A DNA stretch of 64,000 bases, taken from Notamacropus eugenii (lineage: Eukaryota > Chordata > Mammalia > Diprotodontia > Macropodidae). Where the stretch lies: positions 281,359,206 to 281,423,205 of the forward strand of contig NC_092872.1 of assembly GCF_028372415.1 (NCBI RefSeq), in the 5' to 3' direction. The translations under genes and the position numbers were made by a program. Below are positions 43,280 through 54,984 of this stretch, in pieces (position 1 is the first letter of the stretch; every line of letters begins with the position of its first letter). The notes under the pieces are model-generated. The model saw only the letters and a list, made by a program, of their open reading frames with translations, had not been told where the DNA came from and did no database searches.

Positions 43280-44420
43280 TTCAGCCTTTAGCTTTCAAAG
43301 CTTCCTGCTTCTTGGTGCTTTGTGGCCTTCTTCTGATTCTCTTTTCTGTATTTTTGTTAGAGATTTCATTGACCTTCATTTTTATTTTTTCCTCCCTTGT
43401 CCCTTCTCTCCGTTACCCACCCAAACTCTCCTCCCTGTTTGAAGAGGAAGGGAAGGGAAAAAAAGACCAAAACTAGCCACCTGGGCTGTGACTGCAAAGG
43501 TGTGTCCATCACTTCTTGGTCAGGAGGTGTGAGTGGAGTTGTCCTGGGTCACTATGATGATCAAAGTTCTTAAATCTTTAAGAATTATTTTTCTTCATAA
43601 CGTTATTGTGTTGATTGTTTTCTTGATTGTATATTAGTTCATGTAAGTGTTCATATTTTTCTTGGAAACTGTACATTTCATTCTGTGTTATGGCACAATA
43701 ATCATATTTTCTTACATTCACCTATAATTTGTTTAGCCATGCCTTTGTAGATGGGCACCCTCTTAGTTTTCAGTTCTTTGCTACTACAAAGAGCCCATGT
43801 AAATAATTTGGTACCTTTGCGTCTTTTTCCTCATTTCTTCTTTGATCTCATTTTGGTATAGGCTTAGTAGTAGTATCTCTGAATCAAAGGGTACATGTTG
43901 GTGACTTTGGGGGCATAGTTCTTGTTTGCTTTCCAGAATGATTGAACTAGTTTCACAGCTTTACTTTGTTGTCACTGTTGTTCATTTGTATCTGACTCTC
44001 ATGACCCCATTTGGGGTTTTCTTGGCAAAGATACTGGAGTGGTTTGCCATTTCCTTCTCTGCCTCATTAATACAGATGAAGAAACTGAGGTAAACAGGAT
44101 TAAGTGACTTGCCCAGGGTCACACAGCTACTAATATCTGAGACTAGATTTGAATCCAGGAAGATGAGGCTTCCTTATGGAAGTTTCACTTAGCAGTGCAT
44201 TCATCCTGCTTTCCTATAACACCTTCAGCCAACATTTGTCATTCTCCTTTTTTGTTATCTTTGCTTATCTAATAGATGCAGGGTAAAATTTGGGAATTGC
44301 CTTCATTTGCAGTTTTCTAATTATTAGTGATTTGGAGCATCTTGTGATATGATTTTTGGTAGCTTGAATTTCTTTGAAAACTGGATATACTTTAACCATT
44401 TATCTCAGGGAAAGGCTCTG
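43280..44420 (-). mobile_element. L1 3' end, antisense, split by a SINE
   Basis: 43600-43955 (AATTTGTTTAGCCATGCCTT, TCAAAGGGTACATGTTGGTG, TTTGCTTTCCAGAATGATTG) continues after the SINE at 44215 (GCCAACATTTGTCATTCTCC, TAATTATTAGTGATTTGGAG CA). This is one antisense L1 ORF2 end. Confidence 0.8.
43957..44208 (-). mobile_element. SINE with RTE-like tail, antisense, inside L1
   Basis: CTGACTCTCATGACCCCATT TGGGGTTTTCTTGGC, AAACTGAGGTAAACAGGATT, GTGACTTGCCCAGGGTCACA and GATTTGAATCCAGGAAGATG. Confidence 0.9.
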
Positions 44421-44518
44421 ACTGGTCTCACTTTCATGGAATCTGGTAATCTTTTAGGGATATACTAGTATGAAAGAATGAGATACATTTATAGGTATTA
44501 ATGTATCAAATGATACAT

Positions 44519-44572
44519 ACATTATATAGTGCTGTAAACCTTGAAGTGCTGTGTAAATGCTAGCTATTAGGA
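44519..44572 (+). mobile_element. SINE 3' end scrap
   Basis: AGTGCTGTAAACCTTGAAGT GCTGTGTAAATGCTAGC. Confidence 0.7.
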
Positions 44573-45236
44573 GTACTGTTAATGCAGAGCATAAAGCAGA
44601 AAGCTTTCGTGACCCTGGCAAAAGATGGTAGAGAGTGAGGGAGGCCAGGGGTCTTTTAAGAAGTAGTATTTGATTTGGGTTTTAAGGAGAGGTGGGAAGA
44701 GAGTGTGTGTTGGGACAAGGGGAAGATGGGACACTTCAGGAAATGTCCTTCAGCAAAGGCCCAGATGTGAGATAATATGGGATGTATATTTAGGATGGTG
44801 AGTAGTTCTGTTTATATGGGATATGGAGAAATGGCTGGTTTGAAATTTGACTGGAGAGGTAGATGGGTTCCAGATCAAACAGAATGTCAGGCAAATTAAT
44901 TTGTTTCAACTTTTTGGGTGGTTATTAGGGAGCCATTGAATAGTTTTGAGCAGGAAGAGTACCAAGATCAAATGTATTCATAAGGAATAAGAAAATGTGG
45001 ATATTGGATAAATAGTTGTACCATTGACACAGATAAAGTCAGAAGCAGAAACAAATTTTGAAGGAAAGCTATCTTGGTGAGAGAAGGTGGAGATGTTCAG
45101 GTATTTCTGATGGTGGGCATGCCATGCTGAGTGGTCCTGTGCCAGTGTCTCCCATGTTACACAGTCAGATCCAGAGTTCTTGATGAAGGTCTTTGAATGC
45201 CAAGCAAAGAATTGATTGTATTTGATGCTGGAAGTG

Positions 45237-45353
45237 GTTTTGTGTTCATCCTTCGTTGCCGAAAAAGACCATGCCATCAGAGAAATGACTTGCACTTGAC
45301 TTTGTTTTGAGTGAGGGAGGGTTGTGCAGGTCATCACCCTCCAGAGCCATCTT
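45237..45353 (-). mobile_element. 5'-truncated SINE body (copy C) with target-site duplication
   Basis: GTTTTGTGTTCATCCTTCGT to CCAGAGCCATCTT, flanked by GCTGGAAGTG (45227-45236) and GCTGGAGGTG (45354-45363). It splits the L2 copy, whose consensus continues across the gap. The tRNA head is absent, as expected after incomplete target-primed reverse transcription. Confidence 0.85.
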
Positions 45354-45871
45354 GCTGGAGGTGGTAGGAAGCCAGTGGAGTTTATTGAGGGTGTGTGTGG
45401 GAGAGGGGCTGGTCACGCCTGCATTTTAGGCAAATCACTTTGGCCACTGAATGGAGTTTGGGGAACGACTTGAGGCAAGGTGCACCCACTAGCTGGGCTA
45501 TGGCCATAGTCCTATCCTGAGCTGGCGGGTGGAGAATCTGCAGGAAGGTGGTCGCACTGAGGGGTTGCACTAAGGCGCAACTAAGGTTGGAGGAGAGATG
45601 GGAACATATCAGAGAGATGTTGCAAACTTGGCAATAGAGAAGTTGACACCTATGTTGTGAGCCTAGGGGACTCGGAGAATGGTGGTGCCCTCAACAGCAG
45701 TAGGGAAGATGAGGCAGAGCTAGTGTTTAGAGGAAAAGATACTGAGCTTAGATTTGGACAGGTTGAGTTTTAAGGTGTGACTGGACATTCGTTTCAAGAT
45801 AACTGAAAGGGAGTTGGAGATATAAGATTGGAGGACAGTTGAAAAGTTAGGGCAGGTGTTAGAGATGAACT

Positions 45872-46213
45872 TGACACACAGAAAAGGTGTCAAGAAAAAC
45901 TTATTAAAAATGGAGTTCAAAGGAGGGAAGGCCTTCTACGTTCCTCCCCCTTGAAGGAACAGGTAGCTTCCAGTGTGGCCACCTGAAGGACTACAACCAG
46001 GTCAGGATGAGGCAGGACCCTTATAGAATTCCAAACTTTGGATTTCCTGTGATACCGTCTCCTGGCTGTGTAACTTCATGTTCTTTTCTGATAGGCTTTC
46101 CTTCAAACAACTTATTGAGCATGTGCAGTAGTTTTCTGACCTTCACCTCACTGTACTAGGTCACACACACCCCAAAGAGTGGAAATAAAACTTACGTCCT
46201 GTTTTCCCATAGC
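45872..46213 (-). mobile_element. Candidate solo LTR inside L2
   Basis: The L2 consensus is interrupted here. Read on the minus strand the insert starts TGCTATGGGAAAACAGG, has TCTATAAGGGTCC as a TATA-like element, TTAATAAG as a poly(A)-like signal and ends in TGTGTGTCA, which is a TG...CA LTR layout. Flanks CAGGTGTTAG and CAGGTTAG are similar but not exact, and their positions do not fit the TG/CA ends perfectly. No retroviral coding sequence is present. Confidence 0.4.
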
Positions 46214-46665
46214 AGGTTAGGTAGATTTAAGAGTCATCAGCATAGAGATGATAATTCAGGCCCAGATAGCTGATGAGATAACCAGTGAAGGAGGACAGAG
46301 AGAGAAGCGAAGGAAGCTCAGGACAGAGCCCCTGGGTGTATCTGTATGAGGCTCTAGCAAAGGAGACTGAGAAGGAACAGCATCTTATTGGTAGGAGGAA
46401 AGCCAGGAGAGACAGACTAGAGAGGAGAGAGTCCCAAGAGTCAGCAGCAAGTGGAATCCATGGGAGCTAATGCAGTCACCGAGTGAAATGATAGAGAGCA
46501 AGGAAGAGGATGCAGGAAGGAATCCTGTGGGTCCATCGGTGTTGGAGGTGACCTGGACAAAGATCCTGCAAAGGAGACTGAGGAGGAGGTCCGGAGGTAG
46601 ATCTAGGAGAGAGCAGTGGCCTAGAAACCCAAAGAAAAGAGAAGATCAAGGAGACAGGGCAGTTG

Positions 46666-47334
46666 CTAGTGAGTTCCAGAAGGATAAAGATTGAAAAAAA
46701 AAGACCATTGGATTTGGCAGTGAAGAGCATTGGTAACTCTGGAGGGAGCAATTTTGTTGGAATGATGAGGTCTGAAGTCAGATTGTAGGAGGTTAAGTGG
46801 GAAAGTGGGAGCACCTGTTGTAGACAGTCTCTTCAAGGACTTCTGTGCAAAGGGCAGAAGAGATAGAAGACAGTAGTTAGTGGGGATGACATGATTAAGT
46901 GTGTATATGGGTTTGAAAATGGGGGGAGTCATGGCATGTTTGTAGGCAGTAGGGAAGGAGCCAGTAGACAGTGAGATTGAAAATAAGTGATAGAATGGGA
47001 ATGACATATAGGAGTCACTCTGTTGGAAGAGATAGGCAGGAATGGAGTCACTTGTGCAGGTAGAGGGGGTCTGCCTTGGCAAGGAGAAAGACCACCTCCC
47101 TGTGTAAGACATGGGCAGTGGAGGAGTGAAGATCCAGAGAGGGTTGTCAGCGGGGTCCAATGCTGTCGAGCAAAATGAGCATTGAGAATAAGAGGTCGTT
47201 ATAACTGAACCAGTGCTATCTGGAGAGATGTTGTTTGTAGAGATTTGGAAAGATTGAACATTATAGAGGGACTGGGGGAAATCTGATGTAGAGGGACCAG
47301 ATGAAGGGTGCCCCAAGGGGCAAGTTGGTGTCAT
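46666..47334 (-). pseudogene. L2 reverse transcriptase fragment, 222 codons
   Basis: An open minus-strand frame. It contains SDSIPAYLFQQ, SLSTGSFPTAYKHA, NHVIPTNYCLLSLLPFAQK SLKRL and LLQSDFRPHHSNKIA, which are the L2/CR1 RT blocks up to the QSxFRPxHSTETA motif. The upstream endonuclease is not recognisable and the palm YxDD is not reached. It is a remnant of the surrounding L2, not a gene. Confidence 0.85.
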
Positions 47335-47579
47335 CCAAGATGAGGGCTAACTTTTCATCTGAGATGGGATGTGGAAGAGGGGTCTTCCTCTCAAATGTTC
47401 TCCATTTCTTTGGATCAAATGAACGTTGCCTGATATTGTTGGCCTAATGTTTTAGCAGTCTTGGATTTTGCCTAAACTTAGGATACAATTTTAAATTTAA
47501 GTAAAAACATTAACAAAACATAATTAATAATGCAATTCAGAGTTTTCTGATAGGGTAGCTGAAGTTGACTGTTGGGTTA

Positions 47580-47660
47580 CAGATGGAGGGAGAGAACATG
47601 TGTATGTAAGTGTGTATGTGTGCAGGTGTATATGTGTGTGCGCACGCGTTGCAGGCAAGT
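47580..47660 (+). repeat. Imperfect TG/TATG-rich tract
   Basis: ATGTGTATGTAAGTGTGTAT GTGTGCAGG and TGTGTGTGCGCACGCG. The last part is alternating purine-pyrimidine. Confidence 0.7.
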
Positions 47661-47689
47661 GCATGCATTCACGATACTTTATATCACTT

Positions 47690-47760
47690 CATTTAGGTCT
47701 TAAACATTTATTGAGCACCTGCTGAGTTCTGTACCAGGTCCCCTGGGAATGGTAAAGCCA
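47690..47760 (-). mobile_element. L2 3' end scrap, antisense
   Basis: ACATTTATTGAGCACCTGCT GAGTTCTGTACC. Confidence 0.55.
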
Positions 47761-47844
47761 ACAGTGCCTGCTGCTGAGGTGAGAGGCTTACTAGGCAGAC
47801 TTACTCGGCTTACTTACAGAGAAGATCAGAGGTCAGAGGAGTCC

Positions 47845-47975
47845 TTACAGATGAGGAAACTGAGATAGAGAGGGTCTAAATGACTGATCTGGAGTGCCTG
47901 CGGTAGGATTTGAACTCAGGGTATTCCTGACTCCAGGTCCAGCACTCTCCCCATTTCACCACACAGCTGCCTTTA
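47845..47975 (-). mobile_element. Marsupial SINE fragment, antisense
   Basis: CAGATGAGGAAACTGAGATA, GGATTTGAACTCAGGGTATT CCTGACTCC and the head remnant CATTTCACCACACAGCTGCC. Confidence 0.85.
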
Positions 47976-47999
47976 ATAAAGGGAGCTTTAGCTATGAAG

Positions 48000-48330
48000 G
48001 TACCATCATGTGGGAGGGCTGGCTCATATCTAATCCAGAAGGTGTCATCTGAGTCTCTTCAGATTTATTATTTTTATGGCATAACATTGTTTTACATGAA
48101 AATGATGAATTCCAGTTGTTGGACATGTAGGTTATATCATATTTCACACTTTTACAAACAAACCAGTTATGAATATTATTGCTTTGGGAGATAATTTTCA
48201 AAACACTTAAATACTAACTTGAGGGTACAGTTTCTGTTTGTGATCACTTGGTCAAAAAGTGTAGTTAGTTTTGTGATTCATGCTGTATATTTCCAGATTG
48301 GTTTCCTAAAATTTTGTACTAATTTATAGC
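48000..48330 (-). mobile_element. Old L1 fragment, antisense
   Basis: Loose similarity to antisense L1 (TTATGAATATTATTGCTTTG, TCACTTGGTCAAAAAGTG, ATTTCCAGATTGGTTTCC). Confidence 0.4.
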
Positions 48331-49639
48331 CTCATCTTGAACATAATTACCTGTATTTCCTAAACACTATTGTCATCGACTCTTAATTTGATAATTTGGG
48401 TTTAATTTGGGTTTGTTTGTTTTTTAGGTTTTATGTAAGGCAATATGTTTTAAAATTGCTTTTCTCTGTTATTTAGAAAATTAGACCATCTTTTCATGTA
48501 GTTAATAATGTAAATTTCCTAAAAAGCAGGCTTTTTTTCTTTGTATTTCATGGGAATTTCTTGGGAAGTAAGGATTAATTTAAATCTTAATCCACAAATT
48601 CTGGCTATATTTCCTCTTTTCTTTTAAGAGTTTTAAAAAATATCCTAAAATTGTAGCAAGAGCTCCAGGTTTTTGGTTCATTTTTAAGATACTAGTAAAA
48701 TCATAATATGTTTTAACAGTTTCAAATATTTTTCATAAATATATTTATTTGGACAGTTTTGTTTATAAGGCTTTTCCTGTATGTTTCACTTAGTCTAGTT
48801 AAACTTCCTGCAGATTTTAAAAAGCTGAATTTTGGGAATTTCATGGATAAGTGTTTTTTAAAAAGCTTTCACTTTGGGAAATGTTTAGATTTATATGTAA
48901 ATAAAAATTACTATACAAAAATTGCTAGTGAATAACTGCTTGATTTCAAAAAGGCTGTTTACCCAGGTCCTACTTGATAACTCTTCTTTTTCAATATTTT
49001 TATGGCTTTAAGTCCTGTATTGATATAGGATATAGCCCTGTATCAATGTAGAAATAGGTTGAGTTCCAGAAGTTTAGTTGTTTGGAACTTAGAACACATT
49101 TTGCCATAGAAACAATACCATAATTGGTAGTTGGGTTCCCAGACTGGTCTACTAAAGTCTTTTTTAACCCATCCCTTAGCTGGCTTATAATATAAACTGA
49201 GTTTTAGGTCCTGGGAGCAGGGAGCCAAGTGGTGGTAGAAGAAGAAGGAGGAAGAGAATTTTCTTTTCCTGGGTGCAGGGTCATCCGTAAGCAAATTTTT
49301 GAAACAGGCCAACTTTGTCTCTGGTGTCTTCTGCCTCCCATTCTGTCCATCTTTCCCATCTTCAGAGGAACTTGTCTCTAGGCCCATAGGTGCCCCAATA
49401 TCTCTCTCTTCCCACCCCCATTCCATAGGTCAAAGCTGCCTGGCTTAGTCCTCTTCCGTATAGGTCCTTTGTGTCAACTCCTATGTTTCCCAGTTAATTT
49501 TCCTTTTCTTCACTCCTGAGCACAAAGATTCTGAAAAGCCTCAGTTTTTCACATGGAATTCTTCCTTGATTGTTGGCAGGTATGTTATAGTCTTAGAGGG
49601 AGCACCTGCATTCCTTCATACCTAGAAAAGGGGTACCTT
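48331..49639. other. AT-rich, no recognised repeat or exon
   Basis: The minus frame 49043-49426 (127 codons) has no motif I recognise. Confidence 0.4.
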
Positions 49640-50085
49640 CAGAGTGAAATACAGACCGCCCCCCCCTCCCCCCTTCGATTGGCATTAAAAAAACCTTCAA
49701 GATCTGGCACCAGCTACCTTTCCAGAGCTAATTTCATTCACTTTACATTCTGCCTACAGTAGTCATCTTGCTGTTCCCTAGAACTTAGCATTTGGGCAGG
49801 CTCCCACCTTTCTGCCCATGCTTGAAATGTGCTGTCCTCATCTCTTCTTAGAATCCTTAGCTTCAAGGGTCAGCTTAGGTGCTCCCTTTATAAAAAGGGT
49901 TTTTGGATTTGAATTTCAATGCTTTATCCCTTGTTAAATGATCTTTTATTTACTTGTCTGTGGACTGCATCATCTCCGTTAGGATTCCTTGGTTCCTTCA
50001 GGTCTGGGGCTTTTTGTTTCTGTTTGTGTCTTTAGTGCTTTAATACATGGCCTCTTAACAGAGGTTTGTGAAATTGATTGGAAAT
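49640..50085 (+). mobile_element. L2 3' region
   Basis: CTGCCCATGCTTGAAATGTG CTGTCC, AAGGGTCAGCTTAGGTGCTC and TTTATTTACTTGTCTGTGGA follow the sense L2 3' order. Confidence 0.75.
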
Positions 50086-50152
50086 ATAGGGAATTCATGT
50101 GTTGGAAGGGAGTGTTTTATAGCCTATTTACTTTGTGTGAGAGTAATATTTA

Positions 50153-50332
50153 ATTGGTATAGCAGAAAGAGCTTGGGATTTGGAATCAGAAGAGGTAGGT
50201 TTGGATCTCAACGTTGTCCTTTATTGCCCTGTGTAATGGAGCAAAATTAACCTCTTTCCTTCTCTGTAAAAATGAGGGAAGGGGACAAGATGATCTTGAC
50301 GCTTTGTTCCAACTCTAAAATCCTATGATCAT
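50153..50332 (+). mobile_element. MIR-type SINE
   Basis: TATAGCAGAAAGAGCTTGGG ATTTGGAATCAGAAG, TTGGATCTCAACG, TCCAACTCTAAAATCCTATG. Confidence 0.8.
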
Positions 50333-50880
50333 ATGAGCGTAAGTGGGCAAGTAGAAGCCATCGCATTCTGGAAAAATTTACATTAAGCCATCCTTTCAAA
50401 AGCATAGCAAAAATATTGCATAGTTATTACTTAGAGCTAATTAGTATGTAGTTAACAGTCACAGAATATTTGGGTCTGAGAGACAAGAAAATGGGTTATT
50501 TACCACCCCGCTTGCCACCTCTCCTCCCAGTTTTCTCTTGGGAGCTGGTGCTGCCTCTGCCTCCTTGAACCTGCTGTGCCTAGTTGTAATTGGGTGTGGC
50601 TGACTGACCCACTTTGTTTTTCCTCCATCTTTGGTGTGTAGACTCCTTACCTCCTGCACCTTTTGTCCCTATGACTCAGACTTGCCTCCTGCTTAAGTGA
50701 AAATTTCTTTCCTTTGCCTTTCCACAGTTTATTTCCTCTTGTTCCATTCTGCCCTCTGGAGTTCTCTCTGTTTGGTTAACTAATTCTTACTCTTCCTTAG
50801 ATCTCTTCGCCTCACAATCCTGGTGATTTTGGTGCTGGTGGAAACCAGGCTTCTTCCTAAAAACAATGCGTTCTTGGACA
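50333..50880. other. No recognisable feature
   Basis: C/T-rich in its second half and perhaps connected to the following L2. Confidence 0.4.
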
Positions 50881-50884
50881 GCCT

Positions 50885-51067
50885 CCCCAGTGCTGGGTGT
50901 GTCTTCTCCATTGCATCCTGGGCCGTCTCCAGTCATCCTGATGAATATCTGATCACTGGATCCAGATGGCTCTGGAGGAGAAAATGAGGCTGGTGACTTT
51001 GCACAGCCTGCCTCCCTCAAATCAAAGTCAGCTGCAAGTCATGTCATCGTTTCACTGATGTCATGAT
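50885..51067 (+). mobile_element. LINE-leader/SINE-body module, sense (copy D)
   Basis: CATTGCATCCTGGGCCGTCT CCAGTCATCC, GGATCCAGATGGCTCTGGAG GAGAAAATGAGGCTGG and AGTCATGTCATCGTTTCACT GATGTCATGATG. The only copy in the sense orientation. It aligns directly to 27281-27445 of the LINE leader. Confidence 0.8.
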
Positions 51068-51069
51068 GC

Positions 51070-53445
51070 TGGGGTCTGGGGAGAAGAGGAGGGATAGTAC
51101 TTGTTCCTCACTCCAGAGTCCCTCCTCTTTCAAGGCTCACTTTCTGTCTGTGTTTACTCCATCGAGATCTGCTAACAGTCATCTGTCAGGTTATCTTTCT
51201 TTTCCTTTTAGGAATTCAGTACCTAGAACTCAAGCTTCTCCTCAATCTCAGATCCTGCCCTCATACCTGGGAACTTCATGATAAATGTTTACAACCCTTC
51301 TCTCACCTACCCTGGCCTCCCATTTCCCGACTGCCTGAGTTCCTATGATTTACATCCTCCTTCTGTCTCAGTTCCCCACAGGTGTGGTCACACTTATAAT
51401 GGTGCTACTTTCATGGTTTCCATCTCTGAAATTCTTCTCATGGATCATGACCTTTGCCCTCTTTCTCTGCCTCACTTCTCTTAAATTTATTCTTTGTGCT
51501 TACTAAGACTTGCAGACTTGTCAATCCTCCTTATTCCACTTAGTCACCTGTGTTCTGGGCTCATTTTATTTCCTTCACAGTCTTTACATCTTGTTGATGG
51601 TTCAGTGATCCCATGCCCTTGAATCCTTTGCTTCTTTGCCTGTCAGTGTTTCTGCCTGAGGTATCCCCACCATCAGACTTGGTCTTTCCTTCTGTCATGA
51701 TGCTACGCACTGGCAGAATCACACACCTGCTTTAGCCAAGCCCACTACAGATCGGTCAGTTGAGGCCTCGCTGCTCCGTGGCTGTCCTTTTATTTTTCTC
51801 TATTTTGCTGTCACTCCTTACAGTGACTGTTCCAGACCTCCTCTTCCTCCTTTCCTCTCATTCTTTCTTTTCTGAGAAAATATAGTCCTGTGAACTCCCT
51901 TTTCTTCCCCACTCTGTACCTCAAAACCCTTAAACAGTCTCTCTTCCTTTGCAAAGAAGTGACCCTTTTGTCTTGTTAAGTCCATCTCCTTTACTTGTGG
52001 CCTTGATTCCCTCTCCGTGGATGTCCTCTGTGTATCCCCAGGTGCCATGCTCACACTGGCATACCCTTCTCTCTCACATATTCAGTCTCTCTCTCTCTCT
52101 TTTACCTGAAGATATGCCCGGGTCTCCCTCTGCTTTAGAAACCAAAACAAATGATCCTCCCTCCTCCCCACTCCCCCAAACCTTTGCCATCCCCTCATGA
52201 ATTCCCTCATCTTGTATCTTCTCTTTTTTCACAGCAAAGCTGTGAAAAGGTCTTCTCACCTTTTGTTCCTGTTTTCTTATACGGAACTTGCTTCTTAACC
52301 CCATGTGATATGTCTTTGGATCCTTCTCTTGGGGAACTGCTCTTTTCCTGGCTTCCAGTGAGCTTGTTGGTAAAGTAAGTGAATTTTCCTCAGACTTTAT
52401 TCTATTTGTATTTACAGCAGCTTTTGTCTTTCTTCTTTACTGTGTCCTTCCTTCGCTCTTCCCTTAGTTTATAAGATGTTCTACCTGTCATAGCGGATCT
52501 CCTTCGTCCCCTTCCACTAAGCATGGACTTGCCAGTGCTTTGTGCTGGGTACTTGTAAATTCAGAAGCTCTGATTGGATTAAAATGTTATTTCTTCACAG
52601 ATGACTCCTTAAATTAATCAATTCATCCATTACAACTTTTCTGAATTTCAGTTTAACTGCCTTCTGAATATCTTATTCTGGTTTTGTTTCTTCTCAAACT
52701 TAATATGTACCAAAAGAAACTGGTACATTGAAACCTTGTCTTCATCTTTGATTTTTCTCTCTCCTTCACCCTTTCACACACACCCCTCCCCCTAACTCCA
52801 GTTAGTTGGCAGATCTTGGTAATTCTCCTTACACAATGTCTTTTACTTTATGTGAGTCTCCTCCTTGGTCTGTTTGCCTTCAAGCTCTTTCCCCTTTATC
52901 TACTCTGGCACCTCATTTTAAAAACAGTCTTAAAACATGTGTCTGATCATGCCACCCTCTTGTCTCTTGTCTCTTGCCTTCAGTGACTCCCTTATTGCCT
53001 CTAAGGTAAAAGACTTACTTTAGCTGCCATTTAAAGCCCTCCATGATCCGATTTTAACTTTTTCCATTTATTTCCTTTTACTGTCTTGAATGCGGTCAGC
53101 GTTCCATTTAAACTGGCCTCTTGGTTAGAACTTGACTTGTCATCCACTGTCTCCCTTTTCTGGGATGTATCCCTTAAGATCCCTTTCAGATCACTAACTT
53201 CTTCCAAGGCCTGACTGGGGTTCTATCCTCCCTTCTTTACTTCCAGGCTTCTCTAATAACTCAAACAGCAGAGGGCATCAGTTTTCTTAAATGTCTCATA
53301 TTTACTTGTTCATATTTTGTGTGTCTCCATAGTAGAATGTTGACTCCTTAGGGACTGGGATCATTTTGTTTTTGTTTTTGTCTTTGTGTCCCCAGAACCT
53401 AGCACAGTCTCATCTGTGGGAAGTGATTAATAGATATTAGAGCCT
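51070..53445 (+). mobile_element. Long L2 LINE, sense
   Basis: The part before about 52715 is decayed ORF2 (for example AACCAAAACAAATGATCCTC CCTCC). From 52715 it is the end of ORF2 and the 3' UTR: GTGTCTGATCATGCCACCCT, TAAAGCCCTCCATGATCCGA, TTGACTCCTTAGGGACTGGG and GTGTCCCCAGAACCTAGCAC AG. Confidence 0.75.
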
Positions 53446-53829
53446 CATTATTTTTAGCCTCTTGTTTCTAATATTTCTGCACAAAAGGTAAGACTGCACA
53501 TGACTGTATAGATTAGTTCAAGTTCTTACTTTAGGAAAGCAATCTAAAATATATCTTTTGCTGATCATTAGTAAGAAGTTCCTCTAGAAGGGATCACAGT
53601 TATCATTGAGTTTTATTTGTGTGTGATTTAAATGAAGCTGAGAACCATTTTTCTGCTTTTGGATAACATGGGAAAGGCAGGAAAAATGGAGCCAGATTTG
53701 TAGGGTTTTGGAATTTGAATATTCATTTGAACATTCTTTAAATTATTGCCTTTCCTACTCATTTTGACTTACCATGCTTCTACTGTATAATTCACTTGTG
53801 TTTATTTACATTAATTTTTAAAAATCCTT
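53446..53829. other. No recognisable feature
   Basis: Unique-looking AT-rich sequence left of a dated SINE insertion. Confidence 0.4.
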
Positions 53830-53839
53830 TTTTGACTTG

Positions 53840-54151
53840 TGTGTGTTCGTCCTTTGCTGCTGAAGAAGACCATACCATCAGAGAAATAATAATATGACTT
53901 GCACTTGACTTTGTTTTGAGTGAAGGAGGGCTGTGCAGGTCACCAGCCTTGCTTCTCCTCCAGAGCCATCTGAATCTAGTGACCAGATATTCATCAGGAT
54001 GTCTGGAGATGACCCAGGATGAGGCAGTTGGGGTTAAGTGACTTGCCCAAAGTCACACAGCTAGTAAGTGTCAAATGTCTGAGGTGAGATTTGAACTCAG
54101 ATCCTCCTAACTCCTGCACTGGTGCTCTATCCACTGCACTACCTAGCTGCC
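53840..54151 (-). mobile_element. Complete chimeric SINE (copy E) with perfect target-site duplications
   Basis: The 312-bp element is flanked by TTTTGACTTG at 53830-53839 and again at 54152-54161, which fixes both ends. Read on the minus strand the tRNA-like head begins GGCAGCTAGGTAGTGCAGTG with a B-box like GAGTTCAAATCT. It then has the shared core (TGTGACTTTGGGCAAGTCAC), and from CATCCTGGGTCATCTCC a body that matches the leader of the LINE at 26835-29645. It ends AAGGACGAACACACA. This copy defines the family in the window. Confidence 0.9.
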
Positions 54152-54479
54152 TTTTGACTTGACATGATTAGCAACAGTAATTTGCTTTTTCTTACAATAT
54201 ATTATGTTCTTATAGATCATCTCACTTATGGTAGATCATACTAATATTTCTAGATCATAGAAGCATAGGGCACGAATAGCAGACTCAAAGAAATGTTGCA
54301 GTTTTCCCAAGTGCTTGATGGTGCTTTGCACATAGTAAGACACCTAATGAGAAAATAATTGAACTACTGCTTAAAGTAGGTGATGGCATGTCCATTTGGC
54401 AGCTGAAGGCTTAGGTTATAAGTGACTTGCTCACTTAGCCTAACATTAAAAGAGATTGAGGGGAGGTAGAAAAGCTGGA

Positions 54480-54770
54480 CTGTTTTGTGTTTTGTAGGAC
54501 CTGGGAGTGATGCAGAAGGTCAGAGTTGGTGAATGATAGGAGACAAAGTTGAGGAGGTTTTTGAGCAAGGAAGTGAGAAAGGTTGTTTCTGAAGGCTGAT
54601 GTGGCAGTTGTTTGTGGCTTGGGTCAAGGAGAGAGACACAGTGGTCAGGATGCTGATGAGACCAATTGGTGGGGGGCTGAACTGGGACTTGAGCAGAGGG
54701 AGTGTGGAGCAGAATCCTGATGGGGGAGACATGGAAAAGGAGGAATTCCCAGAGCCTTTTGAAACCGGAG
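54480..54770 (-). mobile_element. L2 fragment, antisense
   Basis: GAGTTGGTGAATGATAGGAG, AGGAAGTGAGAAAGGTTGTT and GAACTGGGACTTGAGCAGAG fit reversed L2 3' UTR. Confidence 0.55.
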
Positions 54771-54849
54771 ATGACTGATGTGAGGATGCCAGTTCCTGGT
54801 TTGTCTTGGGCTTTAATATTTACAAGATGCTTTCCCCATTCATCTGCCT

Positions 54850-54930
54850 CACTGGGTTCTTGTTAGGCAAGTACTTTGTAAACTTTAAAGTTACAGAGAA
54901 ATGTGAATGACTGTAATTATCCTAACACTC
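54850..54930 (+). mobile_element. SINE 3' end scrap
   Basis: GTACTTTGTAAACTTTAAAG TTACAGAGAAATG. Confidence 0.55.
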
Positions 54931-54984
54931 CTGTTCAGCAGGAGGTACATTTATTATTATCCTCTCCATTTTATAGATGAAACC

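Larger units (their letters stand above)
44580..47400 (-). mobile_element. Long L2 LINE, RT and 3' region, antisense
   Basis: The 3' part lies left (GGGAGCCATTGAATAGTTTT GAGCAGG, then AAATCACTTTGGCCACTGAA TGGAG and GGTGGTGCCCTCAACAGCAG). The ORF2 part lies right. It is split twice, by a SINE body (45237-45353) and by a candidate LTR (about 45872-46213). This is the longest L2 in the window. Confidence 0.85.

Noticed and set aside
49043..49426. 127-codon minus frame in unique-looking sequence
   Set aside because: No recognisable domain, no splice-site or codon evidence. Length is within chance expectation.
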